The position numbers and the translations under genes are program-made. Of a stretch of 56,545 nt of DNA, positions 35,258 through 44,226 are shown piece by piece. How positions within the stretch are numbered: the first letter of the stretch is position 1; each line of letters starts with the position of its first letter. The stretch covers positions 1-56,545 of the forward strand of contig CAJQOH010000003.1 in assembly GCA_905479915.1 (NCBI GenBank). Direction: 5' to 3'. The notes below the pieces were generated by a model, which was given only the letters and a program-made list of their open reading frames with translations, did no database searches and was not told the DNA's origin. This DNA comes from an uncultured Flavobacteriales bacterium (lineage in GTDB: Bacteria > Bacteroidota > Bacteroidia > Flavobacteriales_E > Vicingaceae).

Positions 35258-37327
35258 ATGCTAAAACGGTTAACATTCTTAATAGTTACACTTTTATGTT
35301 GCACTTCAATATTTGCTGTTGGGGGAAATGATTCTATTGTAGATACTGAAGAAGAGACAGTTAAGGAAATGTTTTATGGACCTACAGTTGGTTTAGGGAT
35401 TGGTATGTTTAAGTTCTATGGTGATATTCTAGATGCAAATTACGGCAACCCTTTAGTGAGTAATATTGGTTATGATCTACATGTAAAACAACAGTTAAAT
35501 CGTTTTTTAACAGCTAAATTCTATGTGCTTTTTGGAACTTTAAGTGCAAATGAAAGATCGGTAAGTAGAAATTTAAATTTCCAATCAAAAATAACTGTTG
35601 GAGGTTTTGCGTTAATGTACAATTTTGATCAGTTTTTAAAAGAAGATAGAATTATAAGTCCTTATGTGTCTTTAGGGATAGAATCTGTAGAATTTCATTC
35701 TAAAACAGATTTATATGATGCCAATGGTGAGGAATACAATTATTGGTCGGATGGATCTATAAGAAATATAGCAGAAAGTGATCCAAATGCATCTAATGCA
35801 ATAATTATTCAACGTGATTATTTGTACGAGACTGATTTAAGAGAATTAAATTATGATGGATATGGTAAATATGCAGAAAGAACATTTGCTATACCATTTG
35901 GTGTAGGAGCAAAAATGCATATGACTAAAAATGTAGATTTTACAATAGGAACGTCAATGCATTTTACGTTTTCTGATGTAATAGATAATATTGATTCAAA
36001 AAGTACTGGTGAAAGGCTAGGAACTCAAACTCAAAATGGAGGTAACGATAACTTTTTAATGACCTCTTTCTCTTTAAGTTATAACTTCTTAAAGCATGAA
36101 AAACATGAAGAAATTGAAGAGTTTGAAGAACTTCCAGACTATAGTGCATATGATACAGAAGATGAAGATGGTGATGGGGTGATTGACTTTGTTGATGAAT
36201 GTCCATGGACTCCTGAAGGGGTAGAGGTAGATGAGAAAGGATGTCCGTTAGATAAAGATGGTGATTTTGTTGCAAATTATAAAGATGATGAGTTAGAAAC
36301 ACGAGATGGAGCTCCAGTTACTCAAAGTGGTGTAGAGATGACAGATGATATGATTTATGAGGCATATCAACGTTATTTAGATTCTACAGGAGCTTTTGCA
36401 GAAGTAGAGACTAGAATTATTGCAGCTGAAAAAAGTAAGAATACTAAAAGATACAAGGTGCAAGTTGGAGAGTTTACTGAAGCTATAGATGCAGAATTAG
36501 TAGATAAGTTTTTAAGTTTACCAGATGTTGAAATTAAAACGTTTGGAGATAGTTTAACAGTTGTTGGTGTAGGCGATTATGATAATTTACCAGCAGCTAT
36601 TCAGCGTAAAGTTCAATTAACAGAAGAAGGCTTTGATGCAGCTATTGTTGTTGAAGAAGAGAAAAATGGAATGTTCAAGTCTGTTGGAGACGAAGCCAAT
36701 AACATGTCTGTAGATGCACCAAGCTCTACTATTGATTCTCAAGGATTAATATTTAGAGTTCAATTGGGAGCATTCTCTAAACGTTTACCAAAAAGCTATT
36801 TGGAAAATGTGAAGAATGTTATGGAAATTAAAGCAGATGATGGTTTATGGAAATATTTGTATACAGGATCATTTAGAACAGTGGAGGAAGCTGCTAAAAC
36901 AAAAATTAGTCTAGCAGTAGATTATGGTGTAGAAGATGCCTTTATTGTATCCTATAAAGATGGTAAAAGAATATCATTATCTGAAGCTGGGGTTATATCT
37001 TCTCAAAAGGAAAATATAAAATCAACTAACGCTAAAAAATATGATAAATCTGAAGTTAAATTTAAAGTACAGATAGGAAGCTATAAAAATCAATTGCCAA
37101 CAGAAGTGTTGAGTAAGTTTATGAGTATGGAAGATGTAGAGCAAACGGAATTGGATGGTGGTTTAAGTAGATATACTGCTGGGGGGGAGTTTTCAACTTA
37201 TGAAGAGGCAGAAGCCTTTAAAAATAAAGTTGCATCTGAAGGACTAGCAGGGGCATTTATAATAGCAACACATAAAGGTGAACTTATCTCTGTGAACAAG
37301 GCTAAGGAGATTTTAGAAGAGGAATAA
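35258..37327 (+). CDS. Beta-barrel protein with TSP3 repeat and three SPOR-like domains
   Basis: 689 residues. The signal peptide (about 1-20) ends near LLCCTSIFA, then comes a barrel (about 35-285) homologous to that of 32355-33665. A TSP3 calcium repeat covers about 300-355 (EDGDGVIDFVDEC, TPEGVEVDEKGC, DKDGDFVANYKDD). Three SPOR-like units begin near 398 (YKVQVGEFTEAID), 497 (LIFRVQLGAFSKRLP) and 600 (VKFKVQIGSYKNQLP), each about 80-90 residues long. SPOR domains bind denuded peptidoglycan glycan strands; if these do too, the protein links the outer membrane to the wall. TSP3 repeats are stabilised by calcium. A terminator follows. Confidence 0.78.
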   Translation: MLKRLTFLIVTLLCCTSIFAVGGNDSIVDTEEETVKEMFYGPTVGLGIGMFKFYGDILDANYGNPLVSNIGYDLHVKQQLNRFLTAKFYVLFGTLSANERSVSRNLNFQSKITVGGFALMYNFDQFLKEDRIISPYVSLGIESVEFHSKTDLYDANGEEYNYWSDGSIRNIAESDPNASNAIIIQRDYLYETDLRELNYDGYGKYAERTFAIPFGVGAKMHMTKNVDFTIGTSMHFTFSDVIDNIDSKSTGERLGTQTQNGGNDNFLMTSFSLSYNFLKHEKHEEIEEFEELPDYSAYDTEDEDGDGVIDFVDECPWTPEGVEVDEKGCPLDKDGDFVANYKDDELETRDGAPVTQSGVEMTDDMIYEAYQRYLDSTGAFAEVETRIIAAEKSKNTKRYKVQVGEFTEAIDAELVDKFLSLPDVEIKTFGDSLTVVGVGDYDNLPAAIQRKVQLTEEGFDAAIVVEEEKNGMFKSVGDEANNMSVDAPSSTIDSQGLIFRVQLGAFSKRLPKSYLENVKNVMEIKADDGLWKYLYTGSFRTVEEAAKTKISLAVDYGVEDAFIVSYKDGKRISLSEAGVISSQKENIKSTNAKKYDKSEVKFKVQIGSYKNQLPTEVLSKFMSMEDVEQTELDGGLSRYTAGGEFSTYEEAEAFKNKVASEGLAGAFIIATHKGELISVNKAKEILEEE

Positions 37328-37350
37328 ATATCAAACAGGTAGATAAACAT

Positions 37351-37386
37351 AAAGAGGGGTTAGAAATTTTCTAACCCCTCTTTTTT
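37351..37386 (+). terminator. Rho-independent terminator after the barrel/TSP3/SPOR locus
   Basis: Stem AAAGAGGGGTTAG (37351-37363) and CTAACCCCTCTTT (37371-37383) with loop AAATTTT and a following T run to 37386. It lies 24 nt after the stop of the 689-residue gene. Confidence 0.92.
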
Positions 37387-37685
37387 GTATGAGAACCTTA
37401 GGGTTACTTAATAGGTTGGTTCTATTTTGAGTCTTAATATTATAGACTAAGGAATATTGTACTATTGTATTCAGGCTAAATTTTGAATGGGTGTTAGGAT
37501 AAGAGATCTAATTTATTTACTCCTATTATCTTAAATAGATTATAGGAGTAAAGTTATTGCTTAAACATTGGATTTAAGGCTTTATTCTTTTATTTAATGA
37601 TAAAAAAGTAGTGAGTGTAGAGAAAGGGTATTTGATTAGGAAATTTAGCCTTGTATTCGTTTTGTGAATGTAATTAAAATTAGAA
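37387..37685. other. Gap between convergent genes with one imperfect inverted repeat
   Basis: About 300 bases without a gene between the terminator and the stop of the T9SS gene. The one structure seen is an inverted repeat at 37518-37550: arms TACTCCTATTATCT and AGATTATAGGAGTA, loop TAAAT, one mismatch. It has no T run on either strand, so it is not a typical terminator. I see no promoter, RNA gene or plausible small gene here. Confidence 0.5.
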
Positions 37686-40600
37686 CTACTTAGTGTAAGG
37701 TAATTTAAATGTTTTCATAATCCCATTTCTATCAGAAACGTTTACAAAATAGATTCCAGAGCTATAGTTATTAAGGTCAAACTTAATCTGATTGGAATTA
37801 ATTTTAGAGGCATAAATATTTTCTCCAAGAGCATTGCTAATGAAGATGAATTGATATTCAGAATCTCCTAAATATAAATTTATAGCATTATTGTCAATCC
37901 ATGATTTAACTTTATTACTATTAATTTCATTGATACTAGTTGTAGTTCCTGTAACTGTTATAAGACGGTTATAATTTTCACTGCAATTATTATTAATGCT
38001 AGCAGTTAAATTAACCAAATAAGTTCCTGCTTGGGTATAAGTATGTGTTGGGGAAGAAAGGGTAGTATTGGAGCCATCATTAAAATCCCATAAATAAGTT
38101 GTAGCCTTTGTAGACTGATTATTAAAAGTAATGTTCCCACCATTATTTAAGTAAACAGTATCACTAGTAGTTGTATAATAGCTTGTAATTAGGTTAGGAG
38201 AATTTACAGTAATGTTATTTGTAGTATTACCACAAACAGCATCCGTAGTTTCTATTGTGTAATTTCCTGCAGCAATGTTTAGTAGAGAGTCGCTGAATAT
38301 ATTTGTGCTACTAGAAATAGTGCTTCCATTGCTATCTTTCCATGTGATATCAAAAGTGTTTGTACTGTTTTTGGTGTAAACAATTTTACCATCTAAACTT
38401 CCATTACAATTAGCATCGGTTACAGCAATATCAACTGGAGCTCCAACGTGCAATAGGAAACGAGCTGTAGTGGTAGTGTCATGTATAAAAGTTGTAAAAG
38501 AGCTGTCTGTATTTAAGTTGTAACTAATTCCTGTAAATAAATCTTCTAATATCAAGCAGTTAGAATTACTAAAATTGGTTACATTTTCAATGCTAATAGT
38601 ATGAAGTCCGCTAATTCCTGTAAGTATTTTGATAGGAATATCAATCTCTTGTTTTGGTAATTGGTTAATAGAGAACTCTTCATTATTTGTGATACTTGAA
38701 ACAACAGGTATGTTAGTATTTACTGACGATATTTTTTGAGCATCATATTTAGGGTCAAAATTGTTAGTAGCATTAGCTTGGAAGTTAATAGCTAATTCAT
38801 CAGCTCCAAAATTGTTTCTAGCTTTAATTCTTAAAGGAAACACTTGAGCAACTTTAAGAAAAGCACCATCATTTGTTGATTTACATGCTTCAGTTAACTG
38901 TATACCAGCGCCACTTCCTGTGGCTTGCACCCAAATAGCTTGAGAAGAAGCAATATATCTTGATCCTCCGTTTGTTCCTACTCCTCCTGAATAACTAGCA
39001 AACTGACTTAAGTCAGGGTTCCAAATGTAAACTGCATCATTAATATTTGTTTTTACGATGTTAGGATTAGGAGAATCCCAATCGATAGTAGAAGCATATG
39101 GATTTCCTAGTAAGTTCCATCCATCATCATTCACTAGACCAGAGTTGGTATAGGTCATAGGTAAATTAATCGTTCCAACATTTGGAGGACCGGTAATATC
39201 AATAGTAAAAGGTTGAGTTCCTATAATTGTATCGCCACACCAAACCCATACACCAACGCCCACAGGAATTGAGTTGGTTGCATTTGTAGCTGCATTAAAC
39301 CCATTGTCTTGGGTTCCGGTTACAGTTTCATCGTAAAAATAAATTGACGGCCAAGGGCTTGCAACACTAGGCCAGTTAGGTGAAGTAGCACCAGTATATC
39401 CACTTGTCTCAAAATCATCATTAAAATCAGCTAGAGTAGCTCCACTTACCGCTGAAGTTAAGAATCTCCATTCCGTAGCACCTGCATCTACATAACGTTC
39501 CATAGTCATATTGTTGGAAATAGGGTTGAAAAAAGTACAGCTGGATGTTGTATTAAACACATTTGTACCAGTAGCGGGAGTTGTTCCATCTGAAAAAATA
39601 ACAGATCCTCCTTGTGATAGGGTGTATGAGTTTTCATTTTCATAAGAACCGGCAGTATAATTTAATTGAACGTTAGAACCAGGTGAAGCAGAAAATTCAC
39701 TTGTAGAATTGGATCCGACAGCAAAATACGAGCCTTGTGTAACACCATCAATTAAAACAGTAATAAAGCCACCATCCCAACTGTCTCCATAAGAGTCAGT
39801 CATGTCTAATACGTATAAACATTTTGGAGTTATTTCATTAATTCTTCCGGTACCAGAGGCGTCAGACATTATTGTTAAAGAATTATTAGTGTTGAAAGAT
39901 CCACTCCCAATATGAATGTCTAATGTTCCATAAAGGTTTATACTACCTGTGGTAATAGAAGCTCCATATGTGTTATCAATAGTTAAGTTATACAGATCTT
40001 GGTTTGTTCCACTATTTATATTATTGGCAGCGTCTCCTTTTAATGTTACTGTTCCAGAATTTGCCGTAAAAGTTCCGTTAATGGTCCAATCTTCATAAAT
40101 GTCAATGTTGTTGGTTCCACTAATAGTTAGACTAGCTCCGCTATTAATATTTAAATTTTTACATTCGGCTCCTGAGGATCCTATAGAAGGCATACGTGGG
40201 GCTGTATTTGGGATAGTAACATCCATATCTGAATCAGGAATTCCAGCATCCCAATTAGCTGCATCAAACCAATCAGTACTGGTAGATCCATTCCAGTCAG
40301 ACTCTGTATCGAAAATAAGTTGAGCTTGTGGTTTATTTGTATTTAATGTTGCAGGAGTTGTTCCACATATACTCCCTGTATTATCATCACGAGAATATTT
40401 ATAACCATCAGTAGTACTATAAATCCTACAACGTCCAGATGCGCTATAATTTGGTTGTACTTGAGACCAGCAAATTTCTACTGCAATATTTCGGTTCCCA
40501 TTCCAACTAAAAGGGGTGTCAAACACAATCATGTCATAGCCCCCGGCAGTAGGAGCATATGTAAATGCATTTTTAACAGTGGTCCATCCACCTGCTCCCA

Positions 40601-40922
40601 AATTATTGCTTACATCAGTAGCATTAGTATGTTTTATCTTAATAGTATATCCAGGTATGTCATAAATTGGCTGACTAGTAATATAAAAACCCAATTGAGT
40701 CAAATCCTTAGCTCCACTGGCTCCAGCGGCATTTATTTCTGCTGCAGTATAAATAAATTGGCTAACTTGTCTACGATAGTAAATATTTACAGGGCTAGCT
40801 GTGTAAAAACCATTTATGCTTGTTCCAGAACCTAGTTGTATGATTTGTGCGTTTGAATCAGAAAAACACAAGATAATAATCAGCGTTAATAAAAAGCTTT
40901 TTACAATACTTGATTTAACCAT
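37686..40922 (-). CDS. Large T9SS-secreted protein with SprB-like repeat and PKD domain
   Basis: About 1078 residues from the ATG at 40922. This start gives a well-formed signal peptide (MVKSSIVKSFLLTLIIILCF, then SNAQ). The same frame can begin at a GTG at 40982, which adds 20 hydrophilic residues before it and seems less likely. A lectin-like N-terminal half with many Asn/Thr/Gly strands is followed by a SprB-repeat-like unit (VTDANCNGSLDGKIVYT, GNYTIETTDAVCG) and a PKD domain (YLWDFNDGSNT, PTHTYTQAGTYLVNLTAS). The C-terminal domain of about 75 residues ends IYFVNVSDRNGIMKTFKLPY, a type A T9SS sorting signal. It is probably a surface adhesin or structural protein. Confidence 0.82.
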   Translation of the reverse strand: MVKSSIVKSFLLTLIIILCFSDSNAQIIQLGSGTSINGFYTASPVNIYYRRQVSQFIYTAAEINAAGASGAKDLTQLGFYITSQPIYDIPGYTIKIKHTNATDVSNNLGAGGWTTVKNAFTYAPTAGGYDMIVFDTPFSWNGNRNIAVEICWSQVQPNYSASGRCRIYSTTDGYKYSRDDNTGSICGTTPATLNTNKPQAQLIFDTESDWNGSTSTDWFDAANWDAGIPDSDMDVTIPNTAPRMPSIGSSGAECKNLNINSGASLTISGTNNIDIYEDWTINGTFTANSGTVTLKGDAANNINSGTNQDLYNLTIDNTYGASITTGSINLYGTLDIHIGSGSFNTNNSLTIMSDASGTGRINEITPKCLYVLDMTDSYGDSWDGGFITVLIDGVTQGSYFAVGSNSTSEFSASPGSNVQLNYTAGSYENENSYTLSQGGSVIFSDGTTPATGTNVFNTTSSCTFFNPISNNMTMERYVDAGATEWRFLTSAVSGATLADFNDDFETSGYTGATSPNWPSVASPWPSIYFYDETVTGTQDNGFNAATNATNSIPVGVGVWVWCGDTIIGTQPFTIDITGPPNVGTINLPMTYTNSGLVNDDGWNLLGNPYASTIDWDSPNPNIVKTNINDAVYIWNPDLSQFASYSGGVGTNGGSRYIASSQAIWVQATGSGAGIQLTEACKSTNDGAFLKVAQVFPLRIKARNNFGADELAINFQANATNNFDPKYDAQKISSVNTNIPVVSSITNNEEFSINQLPKQEIDIPIKILTGISGLHTISIENVTNFSNSNCLILEDLFTGISYNLNTDSSFTTFIHDTTTTARFLLHVGAPVDIAVTDANCNGSLDGKIVYTKNSTNTFDITWKDSNGSTISSSTNIFSDSLLNIAAGNYTIETTDAVCGNTTNNITVNSPNLITSYYTTTSDTVYLNNGGNITFNNQSTKATTYLWDFNDGSNTTLSSPTHTYTQAGTYLVNLTASINNNCSENYNRLITVTGTTTSINEINSNKVKSWIDNNAINLYLGDSEYQFIFISNALGENIYASKINSNQIKFDLNNYSSGIYFVNVSDRNGIMKTFKLPYTK

Positions 40923-40982
40923 GGAACGGTTATTTTTTTCAGGTAGAGTAAAGCTCTTCTTATGTTCACTTTTATTTGTCAC

Positions 40983-41320
40983 TTTTTATAAATATATGTA
41001 TTAGTCCGGCTAACTTACAGAGTGTTAACACTGTACTCTACGTAAAAATAAGTATTTAAACCTGTTAAATCAATAGGTGTTAATACTTATTTTGTTAAAC
41101 TTTTTTTTATAAACGAAGTTTTTGTTAAAAAGTTCCGAAAAATGGAGAGTTTTTATTGCTTTTAATAAAACGTATGAAATGATATTCAGAGCTTATAAAT
41201 AAAGGGGGGATAGCCCTTTATTGAACAGGGAAAAATGAAATATAAAATGTTTAACAGCTAATTATGCTCTTGTAAGAAGATCAATAGAAATAATTGGTGA
41301 ATGTCTGTTTTTTGACAAAA
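40983..41320. other. Gap upstream of the large T9SS gene
   Basis: About 340 bases between two minus-strand genes. It contains a 12-bp palindrome AGTGTTAACACT just upstream of the T9SS gene, near 41019-41032, and a small hairpin at 41198-41222 (AATAAAGGG/CCCTTTATT) that may mark the end of the pseudouridine synthase transcript. No exact TAnnTTTG box was found on the minus strand. A TATATTTA near 40990 differs by one base and lies close to the start. I see no gene. Confidence 0.4.
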
Positions 41321-42358
41321 CTATTTAACATCACCTCTGTTGGCAACATAAATTTCCCACTTGTCTAATGTAGCATTCATATCTTCCGGTAAGTCAGATT
41401 CAAACTGCATCCATTTTCCTGTTTTTGGATGTTCAAAACCTAAGGATTTAGCATGTAATGCTTGTCTTGGTAATATTTTGAAGCAGTTGTTTACAAACTG
41501 TTTGTATTTACTAAAAGAAGTTCCTTTCAGGACTCTGTCACCACCGTATTCTAAATCATTGAATAGCGTATGGCCAATGTGTTTCATGTGAACGCGAATT
41601 TGATGGGTTCTACCGGTCTCTAATTTACACTCTATTAGAGTTACGTATCCGAATCGTTTTAACACTTTATAGTGAGTAACAGCATGCTTACCATAGTCTT
41701 CTTCTGGGAAAACTTCCATTACTTTTCTATTTTTCAAAGACCTACCAACATTTCCAGTAACAGTACCTTCATCTTCTTTAACATCACCCCAAACAAGTGC
41801 GTTATATCTTCTTTCAGTTGTTCTGTCGTAAAATTGTTTTCCTAAATGCGTTAATGCATGATCATTTTTAGCAATAACCATAATCCCGGTAGTGTTCTTA
41901 TCTAGTCGATGAACCAGCCCTGGTCTATTTGCTACATCTGTTTTTGGTAAGTTCTCAAAATGATAAATTAAACCGTTCACTAATGTGCCGGTATAATTAC
42001 CATATCCTGGATGTACAACCATTTCAGATTGTTTGTTAATTACAATAACATCTTCATCTTCATAGATAATATTCAATGGAATATCTTCTGGGATCAACTC
42101 AATTTCTTGTGGAGGGTAGGCTAGTTCTACAGTAATTTTATCTAATGGTTTAACCTTGTAATTTGATTTTACATTCTTCTTATTCACAAAGATGTGACCA
42201 TCTATAGCTGCACTCTGTAATTTACTTCGTGTAGTATTTGGAATGCGATCCATTAAAAATTTATCAATTCTTAAGAGCTCTTGTCTTGGATCAGCAACAA
42301 AACTATAATGCTCGAAAAGGCCATCATTATTTATAAGATCTTCCGATTTTTCTTCCAC
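41321..42358 (-). CDS. rluD: RluA-family 23S rRNA pseudouridine synthase
   Basis: 345 residues from a GTG start, 2 bp after the stop of the T9SS gene upstream. The N-terminal S4 RNA-binding domain covers about 30-95 (RIDKFLMDRIPNTTRSKLQ). The catalytic domain has RPGLVHRLDKNTTGIMVIA with the nucleophile Asp153, and TGRTHQIRVHMKHIGH downstream. The architecture and length fit RluD/RluC, which modify 23S rRNA. RluD is the usual S4-bearing assignment, but RluC cannot be excluded from sequence alone. It appears to be the last gene of an operon with the T9SS and PASTA genes. Confidence 0.9.
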   Translation of the reverse strand: MEEKSEDLINNDGLFEHYSFVADPRQELLRIDKFLMDRIPNTTRSKLQSAAIDGHIFVNKKNVKSNYKVKPLDKITVELAYPPQEIELIPEDIPLNIIYEDEDVIVINKQSEMVVHPGYGNYTGTLVNGLIYHFENLPKTDVANRPGLVHRLDKNTTGIMVIAKNDHALTHLGKQFYDRTTERRYNALVWGDVKEDEGTVTGNVGRSLKNRKVMEVFPEEDYGKHAVTHYKVLKRFGYVTLIECKLETGRTHQIRVHMKHIGHTLFNDLEYGGDRVLKGTSFSKYKQFVNNCFKILPRQALHAKSLGFEHPKTGKWMQFESDLPEDMNATLDKWEIYVANRGDVK

Positions 42359-42360
42359 AA

Positions 42361-44226
42361 CTATTTAGATATAATGATTTTTTTTAGGGTAGATTTGTTC
42401 GATTCATTATTGATAAAGCGAATAATGTAAACCCCATCAGCAACATTAGAGATGTTTAATTTATCACTGAAATTAGATTCGGTTTCAATAATTATTTTAC
42501 CATAAATATCTAATAGCTGAATATGATAAGAGTTGTTAGGGATATCAAAATAAATAGTTTCTGATGTTGGGTTAGGGTAAACTTTAAAATCATCTTTAAG
42601 ATCATTTTCATTTATACTTACTGTAGGATCAGGAGTACTTCCAAAAACTGGTCGAAGCATTAAAGAACCACTAAAAGAGGCATTTTGCCAAGTTCCAACA
42701 GAGTTATAAAAGACCTTGTTGCTATTGTCTGTATTTACGTCCCAACCAACATTTAAGAATTCAGAAGAAATTTTTTCCCATCCAAAATAATAAGTTCCAG
42801 GAGTAAGGTATAATGGTATGTCTAAATTATAATTCAAAAATTTATTAGTACTAGAGTAAGTAGGACTGGTAAACAGTGTTGCTGCCTGAGAATAAACCTC
42901 TGCTTCAGGATTTAAACTGCTCCATACTTTTAAACGAAAAGTTTGAGCACTTAAATCGTTCATTATTGGATTAAAATAGATTTGAAAAGCCTTAAGAGTA
43001 TCGCTCTTTTTGATGTTAAATTCATGTGCTAATTTAGATCCAATACCTTGTACACCATAACCTTGTTCTGCGCTTCCATCATCGTAAGCATAGTAGGAAC
43101 CGAATACCTGATAGGAATTTACAGTATCATTATCTGGCTTTATATCAGCAGGTGTAATAGTAAAGTAATTTTTTATTTGAAAAACCTTTGTTGATGAAGC
43201 TTCCGAGGGGAAAGAAAAATCATTAATAGGAGTATTGTATACGGCCTGAAGTTCAATTAGGCTTGAGTATGCTGCTGCATTTTTAGAGGATGCTATAGTT
43301 GGATATAGTTCAAGCAATGGACCAGCACCATTATTGTCTATTACTTCATATTTATAAAATACCGCATAAGCAGAACTATGATTGTTTCTGTAAGTAACAT
43401 CCATAGCAGTATTCATTGAGCCAATTGTATCAGTTAAATAGTGTGCCCATGGCATTGCGCTGAATTCTTGTAACATGTTGTGATGATTGGTAATAAAAGA
43501 AACATCATTTAAAGCGGTATCAGCATGGTTACGATTGTCATTTAGATAAATATAATCGATATGCCAGTGATCTACATTTCCTGATAATGTTGCCCAGTTT
43601 ACAAATCTAAATCTAAATTCATTGTTATGAAAAGCGGTATCTACAGGAACCATAACCTTTTCGAAAGGTTGGTTCGGCATACCTGGCATTCCCCAAACTC
43701 TAACCCAATTGCTATCAGATTGTCTAAAAAACTCTAATCTTATGCTGTCTTGTGTTTCAGGCTTGTTTCCATTACCTTGGGGTTGATAATAAAAACTCAG
43801 AAAGACACTATCAATTATGGTTGTTAAATCGATTTGTTTAGATGTAAGACTATCAGCTGTGCCATACGCAGTAGGGTTTGTGAAATTATATGGAGTACCT
43901 GAAGCATCTAAACCATCAAGCGTTGCAACACCATAAGTAATCGGGTTGTCTGGGAAATTAGAATTAATGTAAACATCCATATCTTCCCATAGGTTTGCAT
44001 CTGGAAAAATATAGTTTTGAGAAAAGTCATCAATAAAAGGAAGCGATAAAGCTGTTTTCTTAGATTGTTTATTGTTTGATAAAAAAGGTGAGTTAGGGTT
44101 GTTCTTATTGGCGTTGTAAAACTCTCCTAGAGCATTATTTCCGCTAAGTTCTAGTAAAGTATCTTGAGCTGAAAGATTACTACATAAAAATAGAATGCTT
44201 AACGATATGAAGAGTTGTTTAATCAT
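42361..44226 (-). CDS. T9SS type A sorting-domain surface protein
   Basis: 621 residues. Signal peptide MIKQLFISLSILFLCSNLSA is followed by Gln and a beta-rich extracellular body of unrecognised family, with repeated jelly-roll-like segments (LFFRQSDSNWVRVWGMPG and SGNVDHWHIDYIYLNDN). The last 75 residues, from FKVYPNPTSETIYFDIP to STLKKIIISK, are a typical T9SS type A sorting domain. It is therefore secreted across the outer membrane and anchored or released at the surface. It overlaps the PASTA gene by 4 nt (ATGA) and precedes rluD by 2 bp. The substrate or function is unknown. Confidence 0.88.
   Translation of the reverse strand: MIKQLFISLSILFLCSNLSAQDTLLELSGNNALGEFYNANKNNPNSPFLSNNKQSKKTALSLPFIDDFSQNYIFPDANLWEDMDVYINSNFPDNPITYGVATLDGLDASGTPYNFTNPTAYGTADSLTSKQIDLTTIIDSVFLSFYYQPQGNGNKPETQDSIRLEFFRQSDSNWVRVWGMPGMPNQPFEKVMVPVDTAFHNNEFRFRFVNWATLSGNVDHWHIDYIYLNDNRNHADTALNDVSFITNHHNMLQEFSAMPWAHYLTDTIGSMNTAMDVTYRNNHSSAYAVFYKYEVIDNNGAGPLLELYPTIASSKNAAAYSSLIELQAVYNTPINDFSFPSEASSTKVFQIKNYFTITPADIKPDNDTVNSYQVFGSYYAYDDGSAEQGYGVQGIGSKLAHEFNIKKSDTLKAFQIYFNPIMNDLSAQTFRLKVWSSLNPEAEVYSQAATLFTSPTYSSTNKFLNYNLDIPLYLTPGTYYFGWEKISSEFLNVGWDVNTDNSNKVFYNSVGTWQNASFSGSLMLRPVFGSTPDPTVSINENDLKDDFKVYPNPTSETIYFDIPNNSYHIQLLDIYGKIIIETESNFSDKLNISNVADGVYIIRFINNESNKSTLKKIIISK

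Noticed and set aside
35964-36302. His/Leu-rich minus-strand open frame
   Set aside because: Antisense of the barrel and TSP3-coding region. Composition follows from Asp/Glu codons and no start context is seen.
40923-40982. GTG-started N-terminal extension of the large T9SS protein
   Set aside because: It places 20 hydrophilic residues before an otherwise normal signal peptide. The ATG at 40922 is better.
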